Below are positions 23,109 to 30,068 of a DNA stretch of 33,472 nt, in pieces; the first letter of the stretch is position 1; the number at the start of each line of letters is the position of its first letter. Made by a program: the position numbers and the translations under genes. Source of the DNA: an uncultured Sphingomonas sp. (GTDB lineage: Bacteria > Pseudomonadota > Alphaproteobacteria > Sphingomonadales > Sphingomonadaceae); contig NZ_CALMAW010000046.1 in NCBI RefSeq assembly GCF_937859915.1, positions 1-33,472 on the forward strand, read 5' to 3'. The notes beneath the pieces are model-generated. The model was given only the letters and a program-made list of their open reading frames with translations, made no database searches and was not told the origin of the DNA.

Positions 23109-23330
23109 ATGTTCCGCACCGTCGCATATGCCGCCGCCGCCGTCCTGCTCACCACCGGTGCCGTCGCCGCCATGGCCGACACCGGCGTCCAGCCGATCGT
23201 GACGATCGACCACAAGACCGGCAACTATTGTCTGCGCAGCGACGCCGTAACCGGTACGATGATCCCGCAGACCGAATGCCACAGCGTCGACGAATGGTCC
23301 AAGCAGGGCGTCACCTTCTCGCGTCGCTGA
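23109..23330 (+). CDS. Small secreted protein with two cysteines, unknown function
   Basis: This 73-residue protein has a signal peptide (MFRTVAYAAAAVLLTTGAVAAMA) and a mature domain of about 50 residues. That domain contains two cysteines ('GNYCLRSDAV', 'QTECHSVDEW') that could form one disulfide. The sequence 'DHKTGNYCLRSDAVTGTMIPQTECHSVDEWSKQG' recalls small exported sphingomonad proteins with a 'C.r....tGs.ip...C.t...W...G' pattern, whose role is unknown. The ATG at 23109 is preceded by AAGGGAG, 8 nt away. It is convergent with the DUF4174 gene and separated from it by a strong stem-loop. Confidence 0.75.
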   Translation: MFRTVAYAAAAVLLTTGAVAAMADTGVQPIVTIDHKTGNYCLRSDAVTGTMIPQTECHSVDEWSKQGVTFSRR

Positions 23331-23348
23331 TATGGTCAGGGCCGTCGT

Positions 23349-23381
23349 GCGGGCGGCGCCGAAGAGCATGGCGCTGCCCGC
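23349..23381. terminator. Bidirectional stem-loop between convergent small genes
   Basis: GCGGGCGGCGCC (23349-23360) pairs with GGCGCTGCCCGC (23370-23381) as a 12-bp stem with one G-U pair and a 9-nt loop. It lies 19 nt after the stop of the secreted protein and 21 nt before the DUF4174 3' end. No U-tract follows. Confidence 0.5.
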
Positions 23382-23401
23382 ATCTCGCCCGCCATCCTCG
23401 A

Positions 23402-23809
23402 TCAACGCTGACCGGCGCGTCGCATCGGCATCGCGTCGATCGTTGCTTCAAGCGCCCGAGCGACCACGGGCCGATCCGAACGCAAGGCCTCATGGCCATC
23501 CTTGCCGATCAGCACGACCGCGAAGGCGCCGGCGGCGAGCCGGTATCGGCGCCGCAACGCCTGTGCATCGTCATCGGCACCCGTGACCGTGTCGCCGAGG
23601 ATCGTCACCTGCGTAACATCGCGATCGGCGGCCCCCCGCGCCCAGCCGGCGAGCATCCGGCGCTGCGTCGCGAGACGCGCGTCTCCGGTCATCGGCGCCG
23701 CGACGATCAGCACGCGGCGTTCCCCCTGCAACTGTTCTACCGATGCGGCGGGCGACACGCTCGCGCCGAGGAGGCCCGCAGCGGCGGCGATAAGGGCTTT
23801 GGTCGGCAT
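23402..23809 (-). CDS. DUF4174 domain protein, exported
   Basis: This 135-residue protein has a signal peptide (MPTKALIAAAAGLLGASVSPAAS) and a domain matching DUF4174. Its marks are 'GERRVLIVAAPMTGDARLATQRRML', 'DDDAQALRRRY' and the typical end 'AGAFAVVLIGKDGHEALRSDRPVVARALEATIDAMPMR'. The domain has a thioredoxin-like layout but no CxxC. Known members are small periplasmic proteins without established function. Cellular location is inferred from the signal peptide. It may be cotranscribed with the six-cysteine protein gene that begins upstream, the gap being 75 nt. Confidence 0.85.
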   Translation of the reverse strand: MPTKALIAAAAGLLGASVSPAASVEQLQGERRVLIVAAPMTGDARLATQRRMLAGWARGAADRDVTQVTILGDTVTGADDDAQALRRRYRLAAGAFAVVLIGKDGHEALRSDRPVVARALEATIDAMPMRRAGQR

Positions 23810-23881
23810 CCCTTCCCAACGCTCGGATCGGTGCCCCGATGCATGCCCATCTGCAGTATCCGTGCACGGCGGCCGACCCTG

Positions 23882-24115
23882 TCAGTGCAGCGGCCGGCGG
23901 CGGCTGCAAATCGGTGCGCCTTCCGGGGTGAAGCTGCACCAGGAACCGCTCGGACAGACCGTCGACGGTCGCACGCCGCAGGTGCAGGGCGCGCTTGTCG
24001 AGGCCTTGTTCGGTTGACATTGTGGATAGGGGGACAGCGGCGCGGCGACCTGCGCCGGTGCGGCGGTAGGCGCCGCGACCAACGCGGCCAGCAGAGCGTA
24101 TCGGGTCTTCGACAT
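23882..24115 (-). CDS. Small exported six-cysteine protein of unknown function
   Basis: From the ATG at 24115, with GGGAG 9 nt upstream on the minus strand, the product is 77 residues. A signal peptide (MSKTRYALLAALVAAPTAAPAQ) is followed by about 50 residues with six cysteines in the order C-x10-C-x-C-x7-C-x5-C-x9-C. An even number of cysteines, few hydrophobic core residues and a basic tail (SRRRPLH) suggest a small disulfide-stabilised periplasmic or secreted domain. I do not recognise the family. A 12-residue extension to 24151 is possible in frame but has no signal-peptide character. It is followed 72 nt later by the DUF4174 gene on the same strand. Confidence 0.65.
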   Translation of the reverse strand: MSKTRYALLAALVAAPTAAPAQVAAPLSPYPQCQPNKASTSAPCTCGVRPSTVCPSGSWCSFTPEGAPICSRRRPLH

Positions 24116-24309
24116 GGCGGATATCTCCCTCGAAGCGGCCGATACTGCCACCGCTTGCCCCGCTGCCGCCAGCGCTTTCGCCCTGATGCCGTTCTGCTCG
24201 ACCGCCTGCGCGGCGGACGCGCACCGCTCCGTTCAGGATTGGCCTCCAGACGCGCGTCGAAGCCCTGCCGGACACCGGCGTCCCGCATCTGCTTCAGGCG
24301 CGGCGCATG

Positions 24310-24507
24310 CTAGACGAGATGCAGGAACCGCAGGATCAGATACCATAGCAGCAGGCTGATCGGGGTGCCGATCACCGCACCTTTCGCAAATTTACGATCC
24401 AGCCCCTGCGATCGCTCGCGATACGGTCGCCACCGCAATTTTCGGTCGGACGGTTCCACATCATCATGCGGGTCGTCCGAATAGGGATCCGTATACTCCT
24501 CCAACAT
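24310..24507 (-). CDS. 65-residue tail-anchored membrane protein, unknown function
   Basis: The product has an acidic N-terminus (MLEEYTDPYSDDPHDDVEPSD), a basic middle (RKLRWRPYRERSQGLDRKFAKG) and one C-terminal hydrophobic segment 'TPISLLLWYLILRFLHLV', about 48-65. This suggests a small protein held in the inner membrane by its tail. No family is recognised. A run of G residues lies about 5 nt before the ATG at 24507. The upstream region is unusually AT-rich and contains a TTGACT hexamer (24631-24626) that could be a -35 element on this strand. The reading frame is short but the start, charge layout and tail look designed. Confidence 0.6.
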   Translation of the reverse strand: MLEEYTDPYSDDPHDDVEPSDRKLRWRPYRERSQGLDRKFAKGAVIGTPISLLLWYLILRFLHLV

Positions 24508-24938
24508 CGTTCCCCCTCTCCACGGAGACGGATTTTTGTTTTCGATTTAATACTGTCCGGTGAGGAGGAATTCCAGGATAACAATATTCGTTTTGACATA
24601 ATCCCGATACGATACATGTACGCGCAGTCAATTTGCAAAGTAAAGAAGGCGGGTCTGCCAATCATTTGCGGCCACTGAACAGGGCCGCCGGAATGTCGCG
24701 CGGCGTCTATGCGCTCCGCCGGTGACCAAATTCGGTAGCGCCGGGAAGGCCGCGGCGGATGATCAGCGGGGCGACCGCGGACGAACGGGCGCTGGCATCC
24801 GGCTCGCGCCCAGCCAGCCAGCCGGTCGGCGTTCACAGCGTCGATCATGGCAATTGAAGCGCGGATCCGACCACGCCGGAGCGCGTCTCGCTCGACGCTA
24901 AGCCGTGCGGTCGGCCCCCGGGCGTATCCGCGAAAATA
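24508..24938. other. Gene-free, partly AT-rich intergenic region
   Basis: About 430 nt without a convincing gene. The stretch 24531-24660 is about 41% G+C, far below its surroundings. It contains TTGACA (24593-24598, plus strand) and TTGACT (24631-24626, minus strand) facing each other, so it probably holds promoters, including that of the 65-residue protein. Open frames through the region lack protein character. Confidence 0.55.
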
Positions 24939-25013
24939 TGGCTCCCCGGGCAGGATTCGAACCTGCGACCATTCGATTAACAGTCGAACGCTCTACCACT
25001 GAGCTACCGAGGA
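24939..25013 (-). tRNA. tRNA-Asn (anticodon GUU)
   Basis: The minus-strand sequence folds into a full cloverleaf. The acceptor stem TCCTCGG/CCGGGGA is followed by discriminator G and an encoded CCA. The D-arm is GCTC-AGTGGTA-GAGC, the anticodon stem-loop TTCGA-CTGTTAA-TCGAA has GTT at the anticodon, and the T-arm is GCAGG-TTCGAAT-CCTGC. It lies about 87 nt after the nadK stop on the same strand. No duplicated 3' end suggesting an integrated element was seen. Confidence 0.97.
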
Positions 25014-25100
25014 ACATGCCCGTTGCCGGGCGAGGCGCGGCCTATGCAACAGGTCGGGGGCGGTTGCAACCCCCGTCGCGCCGCAGCCGCAAAACAGTCG

Positions 25101-25904
25101 TCACACCGCGAATTGCTCCATCGTGATGCGATCGTCGAGCGCGTGCTCGGGGTCGAACAGCAAGGTCAGTGCGATCGAGCGGTCGATCGAGATCGCCACC
25201 GTCGAGACGTCCCGAATCTCGCGCTGGTCGGCGACCGCGCTGACCGGGCGCTTGACCGGGTCGACAACGCGGAACGAGATTTTGGCGGTCTCGGGCAGGA
25301 TCGCGCCGCGCCAACGCCGCGGCCGGAAGGCGCTGATCGGGGTGAGCGCGACCAGGCCGGAGCCGAGCGGCAGGATCGGCCCCTGCGCGGACAGATTGTA
25401 CGCGGTCGAGCCGGCCGCGGTCGCCGCCATCACACCGTCGCAGACCAGTTCGGGCAGAACCACGCGGCCATCGACGCTGACCTCGATCCACGCGGTCTGG
25501 CGGGTCTCGCGCAGCAGCGAGACCTCGTTGATCGCAGGGCTCGAAAAATGCTCGCCGTCGATGGTGACCACCTCCATGCGCAGCGGCGTCACCGAAAAGG
25601 CGCGTGCGCGGGCGAGACGATCGGGCAGGGCATCAAGCCGCCACTCGTTCATCAGGAAGCCGACTGTGCCCAAGTTCATGCCGAAGACCGGGCGGATCTC
25701 GTGCCGGTCGAGCATCGTGTGCAGCGTCTGCAGCATGAAGCCATCGCCGCCGAGCGCGATCACCACGTCGGCCTCGCCGATGTCGACGCATTCGTAGCGC
25801 TGGCGCAGTTCCGCCTCGGCGGCGCGCGCGGCCGGCGTCGGCGAGGCGACGACCGCCAGCTTGCGGAGTTCGCGCCGCTCGTCGCGGCCCCTGCGGTCGG
25901 TCAT
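25101..25904 (-). CDS. nadK: NAD kinase
   Basis: The enzyme phosphorylates NAD+ to NADP+ and so sets the cellular NADP pool. The 267-residue protein has the GGDG motif at 52-55 ('VVIALGGDGFML') and 'FGMNLGTVGFLMNEW'. 'SSPAINEVSLLRE' carries the conserved Asn-Glu, and 'DGVMAATAAGSTAYNLSAQGPI' follows, all standard for NadK. An N-terminal charged stretch of about 15 residues precedes the domain. It begins 10 nt after the moaA stop on the same strand, so the two genes form a likely operon. Cytoplasmic. Confidence 0.95.
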   Translation of the reverse strand: MTDRRGRDERRELRKLAVVASPTPAARAAEAELRQRYECVDIGEADVVIALGGDGFMLQTLHTMLDRHEIRPVFGMNLGTVGFLMNEWRLDALPDRLARARAFSVTPLRMEVVTIDGEHFSSPAINEVSLLRETRQTAWIEVSVDGRVVLPELVCDGVMAATAAGSTAYNLSAQGPILPLGSGLVALTPISAFRPRRWRGAILPETAKISFRVVDPVKRPVSAVADQREIRDVSTVAISIDRSIALTLLFDPEHALDDRITMEQFAV

Positions 25905-25914
25905 GACGCGGCGT

Positions 25915-26949
25915 TCATCCGCCGGTGACGCTCATATGACGCGCGAGCGCGGGCGCCGCGCCGCGCCCGGCAATCTCGAAATGATGACGCTCGGGCTTGC
26001 GGAACAGCGCTTCGTCGATCGCCGCGTCGAGCGCGGCCCGGCCGCCGCCGCGCAGCGCCTGCTTGAGATCGACGTCGTCGGCATGGCCGAGACACATCGT
26101 CAGCCGGCCCTGGACGGTCACGCGCATACGGTTGCAGCCTTCGCAGAAATTATCGGTCAGCGGCGTGATCAGCCCGAGCCGGCCGCCGGTTTCCGCGACC
26201 CGGACATAGCGTGCCGGGCCGCCGCTGCGATGCGCGTCCGGGGTTAATGTGAAACGCTGCTCGAGATCACGGCGCACGCCATCGAGCGGCAGATAGCGGT
26301 CGGTGCGATCCTCGTCGACGACGCCGAGCGGCATCGTCTCGATCAGGGTCAGTTCGAACCCCTGCTCGCCGCACCACAGCAGCATCGGCACGATCTCGTC
26401 TTCGTTGAAGCCCTTCAACGCGACCATGTTGATCTTGATCGCGATGCCGGCCGCCTTGCCCGCCGCGATGCCGGTCATCACCTGCGCGAGGTCGCCGGTG
26501 CGCGTGATGTGGCGGAAGCGGTCGGGGTCGAGGCTGTCGAGGCTGACATTGATCCGGCGCACCCCCGCGGCGGCGAGCGCCTCGGCATGATCGGCGAGCT
26601 TGGTCGCGTTGGTGGTCAGCGTCAGCTCGTCGAGCGCGCCGGTCGCGATATGCCGGCCGATCGCGCGCGCCAGATCGGGCAGGCCGCGTCGCGACAGCGG
26701 CTCGCCGCCGGTCAGCCGGATCCGCTTGACCCCGCGCGCGACGAACGCATCGGCGACGTCGGCGAGCTCGTCGAGCGTGAGCAGCTCGTCGCGCGGCAGG
26801 AAGCGCATCGTCTCGCTCATGCAATAGCGACAGCGCAGGTCGCAGCGATCGGTGACCGAGATGCGCAGATAGTCGATCCGCCGACCGAACGCGTCGCGCA
26901 TCGACGGGGCGCCCGCCGGCACGGTGATCGGAGGAGCAAGCGTCGTCAT
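25915..26949 (-). CDS. moaA: GTP 3',8-cyclase MoaA, molybdenum cofactor biosynthesis
   Basis: A radical SAM enzyme that converts GTP to 3',8-cyclo-GTP, the first step to molybdopterin. In the 344-residue protein the SAM cluster is C36-x3-C40-x2-C43 ('DRCDLRCRYC'). 'RIRLTGGEPLSRRGL', 'LTTNATKL' and 'NVSLDSLDPDRF' follow. The second 4Fe-4S cluster is in 'NFCEGCNRMRVTVQGRLTMCLG'. The chain ends in the conserved Gly-Gly needed for activity. A shorter start at residue 17 ('MRDAFGRR') is possible. It belongs to the same cofactor pathway as the modABC locus at 2.4-4.5 kb. Probably cotranscribed with nadK. Confidence 0.96.
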   Translation of the reverse strand: MTTLAPPITVPAGAPSMRDAFGRRIDYLRISVTDRCDLRCRYCMSETMRFLPRDELLTLDELADVADAFVARGVKRIRLTGGEPLSRRGLPDLARAIGRHIATGALDELTLTTNATKLADHAEALAAAGVRRINVSLDSLDPDRFRHITRTGDLAQVMTGIAAGKAAGIAIKINMVALKGFNEDEIVPMLLWCGEQGFELTLIETMPLGVVDEDRTDRYLPLDGVRRDLEQRFTLTPDAHRSGGPARYVRVAETGGRLGLITPLTDNFCEGCNRMRVTVQGRLTMCLGHADDVDLKQALRGGGRAALDAAIDEALFRKPERHHFEIAGRGAAPALARHMSVTGG

Positions 26950-27063
26950 GCGCCTGAGCTAGGGGCTGCGGGGACCATCGGCAAGGCCGGCCGAGCGCCC
27001 GCGGCGGGACAGCGCGACAACGATGCCCGTTGGCGGGAGGCATTGCGGCGGCTAGCGTGGCGG

Positions 27064-27093
27064 CGATCGGGCATCGAGTGCCATGCCCGATCG
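27064..27093 (+). promoter_or_regulatory. 11-bp hairpin overlapping the ribosome-binding site of the EAL gene
   Basis: CGATCGGGCAT (27064-27074) and ATGCCCGATCG (27083-27093) are perfect inverted repeats with an 8-nt loop. The right arm ends at the first base of the GGGAG ribosome-binding site (27093-27097) of the gene starting at 27103. It could be an operator or an RNA element limiting translation. Confidence 0.45.
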
Positions 27094-27102
27094 GGAGATT
27101 CT

Positions 27103-29142
27103 GTGATTCCGACGACTTACGACGCCCCGGCCGGATCGGCGCCGCTGTGCCTGCTGTCGTTCCGCCAGCGCGACGAACTCGCGCACATGGCGGAGCGCGC
27201 GGGCTGGGCCGCGATCGCCGCGCGGCGCAGCGACGGGCTCGAGCGGCGCTTCCTGGCAAGCGGCGCCGCGGTCGTGGTGATCGACGCGCGCGACACGCTC
27301 GCTGAGGGCCTGGCGGCCGCGCGCGTGCTGTCCGACGCGGTGCAGACCAATGGCGCCGCGCTGCTGCTGCTGATCGGGCGCCGCGAGGCCTCCGCGGTCG
27401 GTGCCGCCTACGAAGCCGGCGCGACGCACTATCTGGCCGCGCCCTTTGCCGAGGGCGAGTTCGCGCAAGCGCTGCGCTTCGCCGCGCGTCATGCCGAGCG
27501 GCTGGCGGGCGGGCACCGTGCCGCGGCGGGGCGCGCCAAGCTGGTGGCGAGCGAATCGATGACGTGGCGCTGGTCGCCGGCGCATCCGTCGACGCTGACG
27601 ATCAGTGCCGCGCTCGCCCAGGCCGGCGGACTGTCGGACGCGTCCGCCGAGGTGACGCGCAGCCAGGCGCAGCGGCTGCTCGGCCGCGGAGGCATGCGCG
27701 CGGCACTGCAGGCGGTCGGTCGGCTGCGCGACGAGGGCGGGATCGCGCCCTTTGCGCACAATGCGCTCGACGGCCGGCGGATCGCCCATCATCTGATGCT
27801 CGAGGACGGCATCGTCGTCGGCCATGTCGAGCCGCTCGACGGCAAGCGCCCCGGATCGGATGCGAGCCCGCGCGATTCGCTGACCGGGCTCGACGACGGC
27901 CATGGTGCGCGCCGCTGGATCGAGGCGCGGCTGGCGGCGGGGCAGGGGCCGATCCTGGTCGTGATCGGGCTCAGCCGCTTCGACATGGTCAACGCCGCCT
28001 TCGGGCGCAGCGTCGGCGATGCGATCATCCGCTCGGTGGCGCGCCGGATCGAGCGGCTGGCCAGCGCGGGCAACGGCCGGCGCCGGCTGATCGCGCGGCT
28101 GGCCGGCGCCGAATTCGCGATCGGCCTGCCCGATCCCGCGACTCTCGACGAGGCCGAATTGCTGTCGGGCGAACTGCTCGAGGCAATCGGGCGGCCGTTC
28201 GTCGCGGGCGAGCATGTCGTGACCCTCAACGCGCGCGTCGGCATCGCGACCACCGAGCCGGGCGGCGGCGATGCGGGCGACTTGCTGCGCCACGCCAGCC
28301 TGGCGCTTGCCGACGCCCGCGACGGCGAGACCGCACGCGTCCGCGTGTTCACCGAGGGCGAGCAGTCGCGCCAGGCCGAGGAGCGCCGGCTCGAACTCGA
28401 TCTCCGCCTCGCGCTCGACGAGGACCGGATCGAGATCCTCTGGCAGCCGCAGGTCTCGGTGCCGACCGGGCGGATCGTCGGGGTCGAGGCGCTGGCGCGC
28501 TGGCGCCACCCGCTGCTCGGCGAGCTCGGCGCCGAAGCGCTGTTCGCCGCCGCCGAGCGCTCGGACTATCTGATCGAGCTCTCCAACCACGTCCAGCGCA
28601 AGGCGATCGGGATCGCCGCGGCGTGGACCGGCGTGCTCGCCACGCTCCGCGTCGCGGTCAACGTCACCGCCGCGGACATCGCCGAACCCGGTTTCTCGGC
28701 GCGCATCCTCGCGCTCGCCAGCGAATCGGGGTTGCGCGACCGGCTCACGATCGAGGTCACCGAAAGCGGGCTGATGGAGGACCTCGCCGCCGCCGCCGAC
28801 CTGCTCGCCGGGCTGCGCTCGGGCGGGTTGCGCGTCGCGATCGACGATTTCGGCACGGGCTATTCGAGCCTCGCCTATCTGAAAGCGCTGCCGCTCGACA
28901 CGATCAAGATCGACCGCCGGCTCGCGCAGGACATCGCCGGTAGCCCGCGCGACCGTATCGTCGTGCGCTCGGTGATCGACATGGGGCGCTCGCTCGGATT
29001 GTCGGTGGTCGCGGAAGGCGTCGAGACCGAGGAGCAGCTGACCCTGCTCGCCCGCGCCGGCTGCAACATCTACCAGGGTTTCCTCTGCGCGCCGCCGGTC
29101 GACGTGCGCACGCTGGAGGGATTGGTGCGCGCGGCGGCGTGA
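27103..29142 (+). CDS. c-di-GMP signalling protein: degenerate GGDEF plus intact EAL domain
   Basis: This 679-residue protein is probably a phosphodiesterase hydrolysing c-di-GMP. Residues 1-120 look like a receiver-type fold ('AAVVVIDARDTLAEGL', 'EAGATHYLAAPFAEGEFAQAL'). A weak PAS-like stretch follows. The GGDEF domain (about 265-425) has AGAEF in place of GGDEF, so no cyclase activity is expected. The EAL domain (about 435-675) keeps 'GVEALARWRHP', 'VNVTAADI', 'VTESGLMED', 'IDDFGTGYSSLAYLKALPLDTIKID' and 'VVAEGVETEEQL', the metal and general-base residues. The GTG at 27103 has GGGAG upstream. The frame is open back to 26509, but that extension is antisense to moaA. No membrane segment. Divergent from moaA. 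Confidence 0.9.
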   Translation: MIPTTYDAPAGSAPLCLLSFRQRDELAHMAERAGWAAIAARRSDGLERRFLASGAAVVVIDARDTLAEGLAAARVLSDAVQTNGAALLLLIGRREASAVGAAYEAGATHYLAAPFAEGEFAQALRFAARHAERLAGGHRAAAGRAKLVASESMTWRWSPAHPSTLTISAALAQAGGLSDASAEVTRSQAQRLLGRGGMRAALQAVGRLRDEGGIAPFAHNALDGRRIAHHLMLEDGIVVGHVEPLDGKRPGSDASPRDSLTGLDDGHGARRWIEARLAAGQGPILVVIGLSRFDMVNAAFGRSVGDAIIRSVARRIERLASAGNGRRRLIARLAGAEFAIGLPDPATLDEAELLSGELLEAIGRPFVAGEHVVTLNARVGIATTEPGGGDAGDLLRHASLALADARDGETARVRVFTEGEQSRQAEERRLELDLRLALDEDRIEILWQPQVSVPTGRIVGVEALARWRHPLLGELGAEALFAAAERSDYLIELSNHVQRKAIGIAAAWTGVLATLRVAVNVTAADIAEPGFSARILALASESGLRDRLTIEVTESGLMEDLAAAADLLAGLRSGGLRVAIDDFGTGYSSLAYLKALPLDTIKIDRRLAQDIAGSPRDRIVVRSVIDMGRSLGLSVVAEGVETEEQLTLLARAGCNIYQGFLCAPPVDVRTLEGLVRAAA

Positions 29143-29147
29143 AGGTC

Positions 29148-29279
29148 ATCCCCCCTCTCCCCGGCGGGGAGAGGGTCGGGGTGAGGGGGAGCGACGCGCA
29201 AGCGTCGCGTCCCACCTCTGAGGCTGGATCCCCTCACCCAACCCTCTCCCTGGGGGAGAGGGCTTTAAGGGTGGCCGCC
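29148..29279. repeat. Palindromic intergenic repeat, copy 2 (MITE/REP-like)
   Basis: Left arm CCCCTCTCCCCGGCGGGGAG..TCGGGGTGAGGGGG and right arm CCCCTCACCC..CCCTCTCCCTGGGGGAGAGGG are inverted copies around GCGACGCGCAAGCGTCGC, itself a hairpin. The block order and right edge GGTGGCCGCC match copy 1 at 4527-4650. It fills the gap between the convergent EAL gene and PPK2 gene, ending at the base where the PPK2 stop codon begins, and could serve as a terminator for both. Confidence 0.8.
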
Positions 29280-30032
29280 CTATTTCGCCAGCAACCCCTC
29301 GTCGATGGCTGTCGCCGAATAGGGGAACAGGATCGCCGGATCGGGCCCGTCGACATCCGCCGAAACATGATGCGGCGCCGCCTCGCGGATGATGTGGCGC
29401 ATCACCGCCAGTCGCGCCGGCTTCTTGTGATCGGCGCGCACGCAGACCCAGGGCGCGAGCGGCGTGTCGGTGCGCGCGAGCATCGTGTCGCGCGCCTTGG
29501 AATAGGCCTTCCACTTGTCCTGCGCGACCTGGTCCATGCCCGAGATCTTGAGCGCCTTGAGCGGATCGTCGTGGCGAGCCGCCAGCCGCTTCTTCTGCTC
29601 GGCCTTATCGATGTCGAGCCAGATCTTGATCAGCTTGATCCCGCTTTCGACCAGCATCCGTTCGAATTCGGGTGCGTCGCGCAGGAATTCGGCCTGCTGC
29701 GCCTTGCTCGAGAAATCCATCACCACCTCGACGCCGGCACGGTTGTACCAGCTGCGGTTGAAGATCACGAGCTCGCCCGCAGTCGGCAGATGCCGGACGT
29801 AGCGCTGGAAATACCATTCCCCGAGTTCGCGGTCGGACGGCTTGGGGAGCGCCACGACGCGCGTCGCGCGCGGGGTGAGATGCTCGGTGATGCGCTTGAT
29901 CGTGCCGTCCTTGCCGGCGGCGTCGCGGCCCTCGAGCACGACGACGGTGCGATCGCCATTGTGGAGATGCGCCTGCTGCATCTTGAGCAGCGCGAGCTGG
30001 AGGCCGCGCAGGTCCTGCTGATAATGTTTCAT
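29280..30032 (-). CDS. ppk2: Polyphosphate kinase 2 family protein
   Basis: The enzyme transfers phosphate between polyphosphate and nucleotides (usually GDP/ADP). This 250-residue, one-domain protein has Walker A 'EGRDAAGKDGTI' (about 34-45) and 'RYVRHLPTAGELVIFNRSWYNRAGVEVVM', where the Walker B region holds Asn rather than the Asp I would expect. The lid region is 'KISGMDQVAQDKWKAYSKARDTML', with 'PWVCVRADHKKPARLAVMRHII' at the end. Length and motifs suit a class I-type PPK2. The first residues 'MKHYQQDLRGLQLALLKMQQ' are usual for the family. It follows the DUF1800-DUF1501 gene pair on the same strand with a 36-nt gap. Confidence 0.92.
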   Translation of the reverse strand: MKHYQQDLRGLQLALLKMQQAHLHNGDRTVVVLEGRDAAGKDGTIKRITEHLTPRATRVVALPKPSDRELGEWYFQRYVRHLPTAGELVIFNRSWYNRAGVEVVMDFSSKAQQAEFLRDAPEFERMLVESGIKLIKIWLDIDKAEQKKRLAARHDDPLKALKISGMDQVAQDKWKAYSKARDTMLARTDTPLAPWVCVRADHKKPARLAVMRHIIREAAPHHVSADVDGPDPAILFPYSATAIDEGLLAK

Positions 30033-30068
30033 GGCGCCTGAATGGACCCCAGACCCGAAACGGTCAAA

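Noticed and set aside
24372..24848. 158-codon minus-strand frame through the AT-rich gap
   Set aside because: Overlaps the better-supported 65-residue gene in another frame and reads Arg/Trp-rich without any domain or start-site support.
24310..24939. tRNA-Asn 3' end as an integration site for a genomic island
   Set aside because: No direct repeat of the tRNA 3' end, integrase or phage gene is visible in the adjacent sequence.
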